Assembly (NCBI GenBank): GCA_903913285.1
Contig: CAIWKO010000045.1
Location: forward strand, 68,068 to 132,067
Length of the DNA: 64,000 nt
Direction of reading: 5' to 3'
Source of the DNA: an uncultured Bacteroidales bacterium
GTDB taxonomy: Bacteria > Bacteroidota > Bacteroidia > Bacteroidales > CAIWKO01
Of this stretch, positions 49,558-58,914 are shown one piece after another. The notes beneath the pieces are model-generated. The model had not been told where the DNA came from, did not search any database, and worked only from the letters and a program-made list of their open reading frames with translations. Every line of letters starts with the position of its first letter. Within the stretch, counting starts at the first letter, position 1. The translations under genes were made by a program, and so were the position numbers.

Positions 49558-51897
49558 CTATTTTGTTTTAATTATCCGGTGATTAATAAATTTACCTGCC
49601 GTCTGAAAACGTATCAAATAAACCCCTTGTGCGAATTGGCTTAAATCAAGCGTGGTGAATTGGCTCACTGTATTGATTTCCATCAATTCTTTTCCCATGA
49701 TATCCAGTACCATTATTTTGTCCACAGGTGTGTTATTTAATTTAATAAAAACGTCTCCCGTGGTCGGATTGGGAAAGAACTGAATGTTGTCAGCCACTTT
49801 ATCATCCAAGCCCGTTGTTGATACAATATACAACTTGCCAATATAAGGCTGTTTGTTTTGTTTGGTAACCACAATGTCGGCAGTATCCAACGTTGTGAAC
49901 GCAGGGAAACTCAAGTTTACAATACCACTTGCATCGGCAAGCTTTGCATCCAGCAAGGTGCCGTTATGCGAAATTGCTACATACGCATCGGGCGCAGTCG
50001 TCACCTGCAATGTAGTTACTCCGATATCTTGAGGATTGGTGTAGGTAACCGTCATGGGGTCGGGAACCGAAAAATAGGTCATCACCGAAGGGTCGCCCAT
50101 CAAATGATAGACTTCCCAATAATATTTTTTCATGGAAGAAGTGCTCGCTTCTACCGCCAAGTTTCCGGCATAAATCATTTGGTCGTTGGTATAGAACCAT
50201 GAGCTCACAGGTTCGCCGTGGTCGTGAAACATACGGTCGTAAGCACCTAATTTGGTAGCATCATAGGTTGGAAACTCTACAATGCTGGCACGACTGCCTA
50301 CTCCAAAATAATAATCTTCATCCCAATAAGAATAATTGGAAGCACCTATATATCCTAAGGCACCTTTATTTGGAGCACGCAGTAAGGCTTCGCCAAAACA
50401 TTCCGCATCGTTAAAGGTATTGGTTTGGCAACAATTGCCCACCATCAAACAATATTTATGATTGTTGTGCATATTTGCCACGTCGCTAGCTTGGAAACTT
50501 GGATCTGCCCATCCCGAAGAACTTCCGTGAGCTGTGTAGTTGGCATAACTAACGCCGGTGCCAATTTCATTACGAATCAGCGCATCGTTAGAAGCTACGT
50601 TGGAAGCGGGCCACAAATACGTGAACGAATAGAAACCATGTGCCGGGTTGAAATAGTTAATCGTACCATGATTAATTTGTCCGTTACCATACACTTGCGA
50701 ATATCCACCGTCGGCAGCCGAACCATTGTCCACCCCAGCAATCATCACACAGGTGTCGAGAAAGGAAGGATTCGGCATCAAATATTGTTCATACTCGAGG
50801 GTTTTGTCAATTTGCGGCTGCAGTTGCGCAATGGTGGTTGCCGAAAAACGTCCGTAATATATATCGGGAATGTAATCCGAAATGCCATCCATGGTGAAAT
50901 AATACAAATCTGTTTTATGCGCTGTGTTTGCTACCCCTGTAAAAGTGGGTATCTGAGCCACGTCACCCACCAATAAAACAAAAGTAGGCGCAGGGTCGGC
51001 GGTTGTTCCGTTTGTATATAATCCTTTAAGATAGGTTTGGATGGTCAGAGCGGTAGGTGAAGTGATATAATATTGTTCCACTACTTTGAATCCTTTTTTA
51101 GTTTTCCATTTAACGAATGGCTGCAAGGTAGCTTGGAATGATTGCAGAGAAATGATTACATATTTAATGGGATATTTTGTCAACACATCTTTGTTTTGCG
51201 GAGCTGTATAATTAATCAAATCAGACAATGATGACTGAAAATAGGGCGAATAATATTTTTCTTTCATCATTTCGGTCTTAGCAAGGTCGGGATGTTTAAA
51301 CGACACCTCGAACACCAAATCATTATATACTTTCAAAACATTAGTAACGGGATTGTATTGAAAAGGTGAAACTATCAAATTACCCATTTGCACACCTCTC
51401 ATTATGCCCGAAGTTTCCACCCGAACCAAAGGTGTGCTGGTGAACCCGTTCGTTTGATAAACCGATTGGTCGAAAGCGAAGGGAAGATAACGGGTGTCCA
51501 GGTTTTTCGAAACAGAAGCTTGTGCAGGAATGATTTTAGTGCTGATGCCCAAATCCGAAAACGTAATTTCTTGTTCCGTATAGCTAATAATATTCACCAA
51601 CACTTCTGCTCCGTAAGGAATTTCAATCATGCGGCTCATCACCGGCAGTTGAGGCTTGCCCGCATCATATATTTTTGAATACCCGCTCAATCCCAATTCA
51701 ATAAAGTTGCCATTCAAGCTAGCAACAGGATTGATTTTGATTTTGTCCAATGAGTTTGTAGCCTTGATCTTATATGAGCTTTTTTCTAAAATGGTGAATT
51801 CATTTTTTGTAGAATTCAACTTTAATTCAAGTTGTGCAGAGGCAGTTAATCCTAACAAACATAACACGAAAATTAAGGAGTATTTTTTTCGATTCAT
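49558..51897 (-). CDS. Gingipain-like C25 cysteine protease with T9SS sorting domain
   Basis: The 779-residue secreted protease has a signal peptide (about 1-21), a propeptide-like N-domain with PQLPVMSRMIEIPYGAEV, and a C25 catalytic domain with KYVIIS, FVLLVGDVAQIPT, the catalytic His457 in NYTAHGSS and Cys489 in MVGNCCQTNTF. A beta-sandwich region with TVTYTNPQDIGVTTL follows, then a type A T9SS C-terminal domain (FFPNPTTGDVFIKL, VLDIMGKEL, DLSQFAQGVYLIRF). It would pass the outer membrane by T9SS and be anchored or released at the surface. Flanked by a strong terminator; a minus-strand -7 box lies at 51944-51951. Confidence 0.93.
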   Translation of the reverse strand: MNRKKYSLIFVLCLLGLTASAQLELKLNSTKNEFTILEKSSYKIKATNSLDKIKINPVASLNGNFIELGLSGYSKIYDAGKPQLPVMSRMIEIPYGAEVLVNIISYTEQEITFSDLGISTKIIPAQASVSKNLDTRYLPFAFDQSVYQTNGFTSTPLVRVETSGIMRGVQMGNLIVSPFQYNPVTNVLKVYNDLVFEVSFKHPDLAKTEMMKEKYYSPYFQSSLSDLINYTAPQNKDVLTKYPIKYVIISLQSFQATLQPFVKWKTKKGFKVVEQYYITSPTALTIQTYLKGLYTNGTTADPAPTFVLLVGDVAQIPTFTGVANTAHKTDLYYFTMDGISDYIPDIYYGRFSATTIAQLQPQIDKTLEYEQYLMPNPSFLDTCVMIAGVDNGSAADGGYSQVYGNGQINHGTINYFNPAHGFYSFTYLWPASNVASNDALIRNEIGTGVSYANYTAHGSSSGWADPSFQASDVANMHNNHKYCLMVGNCCQTNTFNDAECFGEALLRAPNKGALGYIGASNYSYWDEDYYFGVGSRASIVEFPTYDATKLGAYDRMFHDHGEPVSSWFYTNDQMIYAGNLAVEASTSSMKKYYWEVYHLMGDPSVMTYFSVPDPMTVTYTNPQDIGVTTLQVTTAPDAYVAISHNGTLLDAKLADASGIVNLSFPAFTTLDTADIVVTKQNKQPYIGKLYIVSTTGLDDKVADNIQFFPNPTTGDVFIKLNNTPVDKIMVLDIMGKELMEINTVSQFTTLDLSQFAQGVYLIRFQTAGKFINHRIIKTK

Positions 51898-51943
51898 AAT
51901 GGGGTATAATTATTTAATAGTAAGTGTTTTAATAATTCTCTTA

Positions 51944-51951
51944 CAAATGTA
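51944..51951 (-). promoter_or_regulatory. -7 box TACATTTG for C25 protease
   Basis: Exact TAnnTTTG on the minus strand, 46 bases before the ATG at 51897. Confidence 0.5.
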
Positions 51952-52115
51952 TCAATATTTTCAATGGGTTTTATTGATTAAATTCGGTTTAACCTTAAAT
52001 TAACAACAAGAAGAATTGAGAAAAGAAATTCATTTAAATAGTTAAAGTGTTGTTTTTATAAAATTCATTTTGAATATTTTATAAATACAATAGCTTTTGT
52101 TTGCAACAATTCCAT

Positions 52116-52123
52116 TATCTTTG
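52116..52123 (+). promoter_or_regulatory. -7 box TATCTTTG for yidC
   Basis: Exact TAnnTTTG with a TTTG 16 bases upstream (52096-52099). It lies downstream of the longest possible start (52097), so translation must begin at 52151. Confidence 0.55.
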
Positions 52124-52150
52124 GCGGCTAATTACAAGAAAAGTTATTTT

Positions 52151-54103
52151 ATGAGTAAAGGTACAATTAATACAATCATCGGTATTTTATTGATTTTCGG
52201 AGTTCTTATAGGTTATAGTTTACTTACGGCTCCTTCAAAAGAAGAGCTTCAAAAACGGAAAAGACAACAGGATTCATTGGTTATTGCTCAAAAACAAAAG
52301 ATAATTAACGATTCGCTCGAAGTTTATAAAAAGAAGAACGAGGCACTTAAAAAAGATTCTACAAATCCGATATCTGTAAAAGATACTATTGCTGCTGTTG
52401 CAAAAAAAGATTCTTCAAATAAAGCAGGTACTTACGGAAAATTTTCTGCTTCCTCAAAAGGAGTAAACAAACATATCGTTATTGAAACCGATCTTGTTAA
52501 GATAAAGTTCTCATCGCGGGGGGGTGGTATATCTTCTGTTGAACTGAAAAAGTATAAAACTTTCGATAAAAAACCACTCATACTTTTTAATTCCGATTCA
52601 TCAAACTATAATCTCACATTTCAATCCGATTATAAATTTATCAACACTGAAGGATTATATTTTACGCCCTATTTCTATAATAACACATATCAGGGAAAAG
52701 ATTCTGTTTTAATAAAAGGCAAAGATTCTGTTCAGTTTGCCATGCGTTTATTTCCAAATGCCAACGATAGTGTAAAAAACACCAACAGTTATCTGGAGTT
52801 TCTATACACCTTGGATTCAAATTATATGATGCATTTCAACATCAATTTTGTTAAGATGCAGCAGATTGTCGATGCCAATAGCACCTATGTGGCTTTCGAC
52901 TGGAAATTGAATTTAACGCAACAGGAAAAGAGTCATAAAAACGAGTTGATAAATACCACCATTTATTTTAAACCCGATAAGGATGATGTTGACTATATCA
53001 AAGAAACCAAGAGCGAGAAGAAAGAAAAACTGCCAAACATAAAATGGGTATCGTTTAAACAACAATTCTTTTCTTCAACTCTGATTTCACACTCTACTTT
53101 TATGAGTGCTAATATTGAAACATTAACCCGAAAAGACACATTGTTCCCGGGATATTTAAAAACTCTTTCGACATCGATCACTTTGCCATACAGCAATTCA
53201 GATAAGTTGAGCTATCCTATGTCGTTTTATTTTGGACCGAACCACTATAAAACATTACGAAAATATAATCTTGATCTGGAACGTCAAATTCCTTTGGGAT
53301 GGAGTTCTCCTTATATATTGGGTTGGATCAACCGTTGGGCTGTTATTCCTGTATTTGATTTTTTAAGCAAATCAGGAATGAATTATGGTATCATTATTTT
53401 GATCCTTACCTTACTGCTCAAAATTGTTCTTTTCCCCATTGCCTACAAAACCTATATGTCGTCGGCACGCATGAGGGTTCTAAAACCCGAAGTTGACGAA
53501 ATAGGAAAGAAATTCCCTAAAAAGGAAGATGCCATGAAAAAACAGCAGGCAACTATGGCATTATACAAAAAAGCCGGTATCAATCCTATGGCCGGATGTA
53601 TACCGATGTTGCTGCAGATGCCTATCCTGATTGCATTATATCGCTTTTTCCCGGCATCCATCGAGTTGCGGCAGCAAAGTTTCTTATGGGCATCCGATCT
53701 GTCAAGTTATGACTCGGTATGGAACTTCGGTTTTACCATTCCTTTCTATGGCGATCACATGAGCTTGTTCACATTGCTGATGACCATTTCTACCATCATA
53801 TATACAAAATTGAACAACCAGATGATGGGAACAAATACTCAGCCAGGTATGAAAGTTATGATGTATGCCATGCCGGTTATGTTCTTGGGCTTCTTCAACG
53901 ATTTTGCTTCCGGATTAAGTTATTATTATCTGTTGGCTAACCTTATCACCTTCCTGCAGATGTATATATTTAGAAAGGTTGTTAATGAAGAAAAGATCCA
54001 TGCACGCATACAGGAAAACAGAAAGAAACCGGTAAAAACATCAGGGTTTCAGAAACGTTTAGAAGATATGGCTAAGAAAAGAGGATATCCGGTTAAAAAA
54101 TAA
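52151..54103 (+). CDS. yidC: Membrane protein insertase YidC
   Basis: The 650-residue insertase places proteins in the inner membrane with or without Sec. Layout: span 1 near residues 5-25, a charged linker, a large periplasmic beta domain (KHIVIETDLVKIKFSSRGGGISSVELKKYK is its start) and the conserved Oxa1 region with MNYGIIILILTLLLKIVLFPIAYKTYMSSARMRVLKPE, NPMAGCIPMLLQMPILIALYRFFPASIELRQQSFLWA and FNDFASGLSYYYLLANLITFLQM. A basic tail (KKPVKTSGFQKRLEDMAKKRGY) fits ribosome contact. Start chosen by promoter position and homology. Confidence 0.97.
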   Translation: MSKGTINTIIGILLIFGVLIGYSLLTAPSKEELQKRKRQQDSLVIAQKQKIINDSLEVYKKKNEALKKDSTNPISVKDTIAAVAKKDSSNKAGTYGKFSASSKGVNKHIVIETDLVKIKFSSRGGGISSVELKKYKTFDKKPLILFNSDSSNYNLTFQSDYKFINTEGLYFTPYFYNNTYQGKDSVLIKGKDSVQFAMRLFPNANDSVKNTNSYLEFLYTLDSNYMMHFNINFVKMQQIVDANSTYVAFDWKLNLTQQEKSHKNELINTTIYFKPDKDDVDYIKETKSEKKEKLPNIKWVSFKQQFFSSTLISHSTFMSANIETLTRKDTLFPGYLKTLSTSITLPYSNSDKLSYPMSFYFGPNHYKTLRKYNLDLERQIPLGWSSPYILGWINRWAVIPVFDFLSKSGMNYGIIILILTLLLKIVLFPIAYKTYMSSARMRVLKPEVDEIGKKFPKKEDAMKKQQATMALYKKAGINPMAGCIPMLLQMPILIALYRFFPASIELRQQSFLWASDLSSYDSVWNFGFTIPFYGDHMSLFTLLMTISTIIYTKLNNQMMGTNTQPGMKVMMYAMPVMFLGFFNDFASGLSYYYLLANLITFLQMYIFRKVVNEEKIHARIQENRKKPVKTSGFQKRLEDMAKKRGYPVKK

Positions 54104-54133
54104 TTGAACCGATTCTTCTTCCTGAAATAATAA

Positions 54134-55054
54134 ATGAAACTAAAAACCAATCTTTCGGTTCTGAGTTGGGTTATCCTTATTTTTCTGGTTTTAACCTGGG
54201 GAAGTTCATTCATCCTGATGAAAAAAGGATTGGAAGAATATTCTTATCAGCAGGTTGCACTGCTAAGGTTATCAATCACCTGTTTGGTTTTACTGCCTTT
54301 TGTAATAATGTCAATCAAAAAGGTGAATTTAAAAAAGCTTGGGCGCATGGCTATTGTTGGTATTGTTGGAAATGGTATACCTGCATTCTTATTCACCAAG
54401 GCCGAAACCGGAATAGATAGTTCTCTTGCAGGTATACTTAATTCACTGACTCCATTATTTACACTTATTGTAGGACTATCTTTTTTTCAGAGTAAAACAA
54501 AATGGTATAATGTTTTGGGTGTCATTATTGGTCTGGGCGGAACGGTTGGATTGATGAGTGTGAGTGGCAATAAAAACCTTGAATTTAATTTCAGCTATGG
54601 AATTTATGTCATAGTTGCCACACTATTATACGCGATTAACCTGAATTTTGTAAAACGCCATTTAAAAGAAGTAGATGCGGTCACCATCACATCGTTTGCA
54701 TTTTTAACCATCGGGATCCCTGCTTTGATTTATCTGTTTGCTGCTACCGATTTTATAAATGTAATTCAAACAAGGCCCAATGCCTATACTGGTCTTGGTT
54801 ATATTACAATTCTCGGGATCTTCGGTTCTGCAATTGCTGTCATACTTTATAACAAACTTATTAAGACATCAGGTGTTCTCTTTGCAGCTTCTGTCACCTA
54901 TTTGATGCCAATCGTAGCTGTTTTCTGGGGAATTGCCGACGGCGAACGTTTCGAATTAATATACTTGCTTTGGATCATGATCATATTATTGGGGGTGTTC
55001 ATGGTAAATTATGTGCGCAACACAAAATCTATACCTGAGAAGAGTTCCCAATAA
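54134..55054 (+). CDS. DMT-superfamily (EamA) transporter
   Basis: The 306-residue polytopic protein shows ten predicted spans in two EamA repeats: the first starts FLVLTWGSSFILMKKGLEEYS with the family's WGSSF motif and ends near LGGTVGLMS; the second starts near FNFSYGIYVIVATLLYAINLNFVK and ends with LMPIVAVFWGIADGERF. These are drug/metabolite transporters, usually amino acid or metabolite exporters; the cargo cannot be inferred. It lies 30 bases after yidC and is probably co-transcribed. Converges on the kelch gene. Confidence 0.92.
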   Translation: MKLKTNLSVLSWVILIFLVLTWGSSFILMKKGLEEYSYQQVALLRLSITCLVLLPFVIMSIKKVNLKKLGRMAIVGIVGNGIPAFLFTKAETGIDSSLAGILNSLTPLFTLIVGLSFFQSKTKWYNVLGVIIGLGGTVGLMSVSGNKNLEFNFSYGIYVIVATLLYAINLNFVKRHLKEVDAVTITSFAFLTIGIPALIYLFAATDFINVIQTRPNAYTGLGYITILGIFGSAIAVILYNKLIKTSGVLFAASVTYLMPIVAVFWGIADGERFELIYLLWIMIILLGVFMVNYVRNTKSIPEKSSQ

Positions 55055-55089
55055 TTATAGGAATAAAATATAGCCTTTATCAAATAAAC

Positions 55090-56319
55090 TCAATAAACAA
55101 TTACTGAGTTTACATATTTTTCCTGTCCCGAAACAACAACCACAAAATATTTTCCAGGTTTCCACTGCGAACAATTTACGGTGATCAATTGCGGATTTCC
55201 GTCTATTTGCGAGGCTGTAACAACCTGCATTGAAGCATCTAAGATTGCCAGATTATTACTGCTTTTCGCAAGCCGTGGAACTTCAATCGTAAATTGCCCT
55301 TTGGCAGGATTAGGATAACTTTTTAAGTTGATCTTATCAGTCGAAACATTCTCAATGTTTACAATACTGGGTATATATTCCCAAAAATCATTCAAATAAC
55401 CTGATGAATATCCAAGCCCGTTATAAATATTTCCGCCAACAGCAAATCCGGAACCTGTATAACGTGCTATTCCGGCAAAATCGGGTAGGGCAGTCCATGT
55501 GTCGGTACCGGGAAAATATTCCCAAAATTCTTTAGTCGCTGTACTTGTATTTAAAAGATAACCGGTAACAATATAACCGTTACTATTCATCGAAACACTG
55601 CTGAGCCAACACCTTGCCCCATGCGTAAAATTAGCTTTTTGAGTCCAGGTATCAACGGAAGCATCATACATCCAAACGTCATTTAAAGCTACTAATACGC
55701 TATCGTAACCCATGCCTACATATCCGGCTTTATCTATACTGAACTGAAAACCGTTTTTCCGGCTTTTACCCGGGCAACTCGTTCGTTGAGTCCAAGTGTC
55801 TGTGGTGGGGTTGTATCTCCAAAAATCTTTGAGAAAAACAACATTAGCATCAATACCTAACCCAAAATATCCTTTTCCGTTAAATGTATAAGCAAATCCC
55901 CCGTGGCGTGCTGTTCCAGGGAAATCTCCTTTTTGGGTCCAGCTGTCATTATAAGGGTTGTAAACCCATACGTCGTTATAACACACGTACGAATCTGCAC
56001 CTCCTGTCCAATATGTGCTACATACAAAGTAAGCTAATGTATCTATTACAAAAACATGAGAACTTATTCTTGCACCACCGGGAAAACTTGCTTTTTGCGT
56101 CCATGAATTTGTAGTAGGATTATATTCAACTAAATTATCAGAATTATAAAATCCTGAACCACAACCAAAAGCATAAAATCCGCGGTTCCCGATCGAAAAA
56201 CCACATGCATATTGCCTTCCTGCCAGAGGATAACTTGTTTTTTGTGTCCAGGCTCCCTGAGTAAAGCCTATTAAAGGAAGAAAGTAAAATAAAAAATATA
56301 ATAAAAATTTAGTGTTCAT
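55090..56319 (-). CDS. Secreted kelch-repeat protein with T9SS sorting domain
   Basis: The 409-residue product has a signal peptide (LLYFLFYFLPLIGFTQG) and about six kelch-type blades, each with a W-T-Q-K/R segment such as TNSWTQKASFPGGAR, YNDSWTQKGDFPGTAR, TDTWTQRTSCPGKSR and TDTWTALPDFAGIAR, alternating with GYVGMGYD/GKGYFGLGID turns. The last 75 residues form a T9SS sorting domain (KSYPNPAKGQFTIEVP, LAILDASMQVV, CSQWKPGKYFVVV). It is a surface propeller, probably for adhesion or sugar binding; no catalytic residue is recognisable. A -7 box lies at 56377-56384. Confidence 0.9.
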   Translation of the reverse strand: MNTKFLLYFLFYFLPLIGFTQGAWTQKTSYPLAGRQYACGFSIGNRGFYAFGCGSGFYNSDNLVEYNPTTNSWTQKASFPGGARISSHVFVIDTLAYFVCSTYWTGGADSYVCYNDVWVYNPYNDSWTQKGDFPGTARHGGFAYTFNGKGYFGLGIDANVVFLKDFWRYNPTTDTWTQRTSCPGKSRKNGFQFSIDKAGYVGMGYDSVLVALNDVWMYDASVDTWTQKANFTHGARCWLSSVSMNSNGYIVTGYLLNTSTATKEFWEYFPGTDTWTALPDFAGIARYTGSGFAVGGNIYNGLGYSSGYLNDFWEYIPSIVNIENVSTDKINLKSYPNPAKGQFTIEVPRLAKSSNNLAILDASMQVVTASQIDGNPQLITVNCSQWKPGKYFVVVVSGQEKYVNSVIVY

Positions 56320-56376
56320 GATTTCTTTTTTAAGAGGTTTTTAAAGTAAAATTTTCTCAAAAGATAATAGAAACAA

Positions 56377-56384
56377 CAAAAGTA
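56377..56384 (-). promoter_or_regulatory. -7 box TACTTTTG for kelch gene
   Basis: Exact TAnnTTTG on the minus strand, 57 bases before the ATG at 56319. Confidence 0.4.
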
Positions 56385-56452
56385 TGAATACTTTTTATGC
56401 TTTTTTATAGATACTTCTACTACAATGAATTTATAGAAAAATGTCTCATGGA

Positions 56453-57223
56453 TTATTTAATAATAATGCTTTTAAGTCTGAAAAGTCGCAAAATTTTATT
56501 AAAACGCCTTACAGCAAAACTCTTTTTGATGCCCCTGTTTATGCGTCCTTTTTTTGGTGTTATGTTTTCAAAACTCGTTTCTCCGGATTTAACTTGTGTT
56601 GGCTTTTCTCTATTTTGTTTTTCAACCACTACAATACTGTCGTAATAATGGATAGATGAAACATTTTTTGTAAAATAATTTACTTTTAATGATCTCTGCT
56701 CTGAATAATATGCATTTAAATAATCAATAAAGTTTTTACTGTATTCAATAAAGCTTCCTCTTCTTTTATGTCCTCCGCCGTACGAAAGATAATAAGACGT
56801 ATGAAGGTCCTCACATAAATACACACCATCATTATTTATATGATCAAAAAGTTCTTCGTAGGTAACTCTTTGTTGAATCATTGTATGACCACCATCATCA
56901 ATTAGTATATCAATTGGGGGAATAGATTTCTTTATTTCCCTTAAAAATTTTCTGTCGGACTGAGATCCTATAAAGATTTTAATATTTTCTTCTTCCAGTT
57001 CTTTACATTTTGGATTTATATCTATCCCATATATCTTAGCCTTATCACCAAAGTAGGATTTCCACATTTGCAAACTTCCGCCCTGTGATACTCCAATTTC
57101 GAGTATTGTTAATTCTTTATTTCGAAACCTCGAAAAATGTTTATCATAGACATCAAAATAATGCGACAATTTATGAATAAGCCTTTTGTTATTTTCTTCG
57201 AAGTATTTTTCTAGATCGTTCAT
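56453..57223 (-). CDS. Class I SAM methyltransferase, CmcI/sugar O-methyltransferase-like
   Basis: The 256-residue product has the SAM-binding motif TILEIGVSQGGSLQMW, an acidic strand end YGIDIN, a later DILIDDGGHTMIQQ and GVYLCEDLHTSYY. This arrangement is typical of the methyltransferase family around cephalosporin hydroxylase CmcI and the rhamnosyl O-methyltransferases of macrolide tailoring (MycE-like), with metal-binding Asp/His in the DDGGH segment. In this operon the natural target is a sugar of the surface polysaccharide. The C-terminal 30 residues are very basic, perhaps membrane-associated. It is the last gene of the operon. Confidence 0.8.
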   Translation of the reverse strand: MNDLEKYFEENNKRLIHKLSHYFDVYDKHFSRFRNKELTILEIGVSQGGSLQMWKSYFGDKAKIYGIDINPKCKELEEENIKIFIGSQSDRKFLREIKKSIPPIDILIDDGGHTMIQQRVTYEELFDHINNDGVYLCEDLHTSYYLSYGGGHKRRGSFIEYSKNFIDYLNAYYSEQRSLKVNYFTKNVSSIHYYDSIVVVEKQNREKPTQVKSGETSFENITPKKGRINRGIKKSFAVRRFNKILRLFRLKSIIIK

Positions 57224-57264
57224 TTAGTTATTATTTTTTTATTTCACGAAATCACATTGACATA

Positions 57265-57951
57265 CTAAGGTTTAGTAATTGTGAATAAATATCCGAAAGT
57301 AATAAAATCGCGTATGTAAGGAATGAACCTAACGGGGTATAGCCCGAGAATAATTAGTTTGTTGAATTTAGGCCATTTTAAAGTGTCAGCGAATCTGTAA
57401 CCTCTTTTTGCCATTTTAAAAATTGCATTTGGACATTGACTGGCAAATTCGTGCAGATTTCTTCGCATTATTACCTTTTTATGTGTCTTATCAAAGATTC
57501 CTCTAGGATTTCGAGGCCATTTTCTGGAAAAAAACACCCATAATGTAGTCCAATGACCAAAATTAGGAACAGAGATAATAATTTTACCTTTTGAGGTAAG
57601 ATGCTTATATAATATTCCGGTAATTTCTTCAATATTCCAGGTATGTTCCAACACATCACCCGCAATAATATGGTCGAAATACAAACCAGACAGCTTGCTT
57701 TCTAAAGTATCCAAATCGTCTAGGTCAAAAGCCCAGCCAGTCTCCAACACCGGAAGAGCCAATTTAAGAGCTTCAGGGTTAATTTCAATGCCCCATACTT
57801 TAACATTGGGGAAAGTCTTTATGATATGATGAGAAACAGCACCTTGATTACAGCCCAAATCCAGAACTTTTTCCGGATTTGACAGAAGGTTCACTAAAAT
57901 CGGACTTTCATTCTGATATGACTTATGATTGTGAAATTTCTGTTCACTCAT
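57265..57951 (-). CDS. Class I SAM-dependent methyltransferase
   Basis: The 228-residue product contains VLDLGCNQGAVSHHI (motif I), VWGIEINPEAL, DHIIAGDVLEHTWN (the post-II motif of Methyltransf_11/23) and ISVPNFGHWTTL. This pattern is that of small-molecule or sugar methyltransferases often found in O-antigen clusters. A second hydrophobic patch near the C-terminus (LIILGLYPVRFIPYIRDFI) may attach it to the membrane. It follows the glycosyltransferase after 14 bases. Confidence 0.85.
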   Translation of the reverse strand: MSEQKFHNHKSYQNESPILVNLLSNPEKVLDLGCNQGAVSHHIIKTFPNVKVWGIEINPEALKLALPVLETGWAFDLDDLDTLESKLSGLYFDHIIAGDVLEHTWNIEEITGILYKHLTSKGKIIISVPNFGHWTTLWVFFSRKWPRNPRGIFDKTHKKVIMRRNLHEFASQCPNAIFKMAKRGYRFADTLKWPKFNKLIILGLYPVRFIPYIRDFITFGYLFTITKP

Positions 57952-57965
57952 TACTAAAATATATT

Positions 57966-58874
57966 TTAACCAAATACATTAAATTTGTTCTTGACATACT
58001 TTGAACCAACAAATGTAGTAATAAAATACAAAATCGTCTTAAAAGAGAATCCCGATTTAAGAAAATATGTTCTTGCTAAATTCATTTTTCCAACGAAATA
58101 ATAATAACGTGCTAAGCTCCCGTTGATTTTATATTGAGCGGTTTTTACTTCTTTCGGGTATTTTTGTTTGTATTTTTCTATTGTTTTCAGATGTTTATTA
58201 TAGTCGTTAATTCTGTATGATTCAGCAAAAGAAAGGTTGTCGCCCGAAACATATCGTGTATAAAGCGAATCGGAATATTCAACGCTGCAATTGTTTTCCA
58301 AAAGTTCTAGTCCGAAATCATAATCTCCCATGCCGTATTCTTCTTCAAATTTTATATGCTTGAATTTTGCAGAGTACATTAAACTTCCGATATACGTTTG
58401 CTGGCAGTTTTGAGATTTGGCTAATTTCTTTAAAAAGGTTTCGTTATTATTGAAAAAAGTAAACGATTGATTTGTTTTTCGAACTTTTTCAATACGTTTT
58501 CCGCTCACCGTATCAACTAATGTAAATCCGGAAGTGATAATGGGTGCAATATCCGAAACTGTAAGCAACGATTTTATACGGTGCAGTGCCCATTCGTCAT
58601 CGTGGTCAGCAATACAAATAAAATCGCCTGTGGCAAGATTTAACCCGATATTTCTTCCGGCATTGGGTCCTCCTGAATTTTTCGAAGTAGATTTGTAATC
58701 GATATTATTTTCTTTTAAGATTTTAACGGTGTTGTCAGTTGAGCAATCGTCAACAACAATAAACTCAATAGAAAACAAGGTATTGACTCCTTCTTGGTTG
58801 AAAATGGAATCGAGTGTTCGTTGAATGTGTTTTTCGGAATTATACGCAGTTAGTATTACGGAAATTTTGATCAT
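57966..58874 (-). CDS. Family 2 glycosyltransferase
   Basis: The 302-residue GT-A enzyme starts KISVILTAYNSEKHIQRTLDSI, continues with FIVVDDCSTDNT and NAGRNIGLNLATGDFICIADHDDEW, where ADHDD holds the DXD metal/nucleotide site. It adds a sugar from a nucleotide donor to the growing oligosaccharide on undecaprenyl phosphate. No membrane span at the C-terminus, so not a processive synthase. The sugar cannot be inferred. It is the only glycosyltransferase of the operon inside this window. Confidence 0.9.
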   Translation of the reverse strand: MIKISVILTAYNSEKHIQRTLDSIFNQEGVNTLFSIEFIVVDDCSTDNTVKILKENNIDYKSTSKNSGGPNAGRNIGLNLATGDFICIADHDDEWALHRIKSLLTVSDIAPIITSGFTLVDTVSGKRIEKVRKTNQSFTFFNNNETFLKKLAKSQNCQQTYIGSLMYSAKFKHIKFEEEYGMGDYDFGLELLENNCSVEYSDSLYTRYVSGDNLSFAESYRINDYNKHLKTIEKYKQKYPKEVKTAQYKINGSLARYYYFVGKMNLARTYFLKSGFSFKTILYFITTFVGSKYVKNKFNVFG

Positions 58875-58914
58875 ATTTTTTTATGCATGATAATGATGAC
58901 AGTTAAGGTGTGGG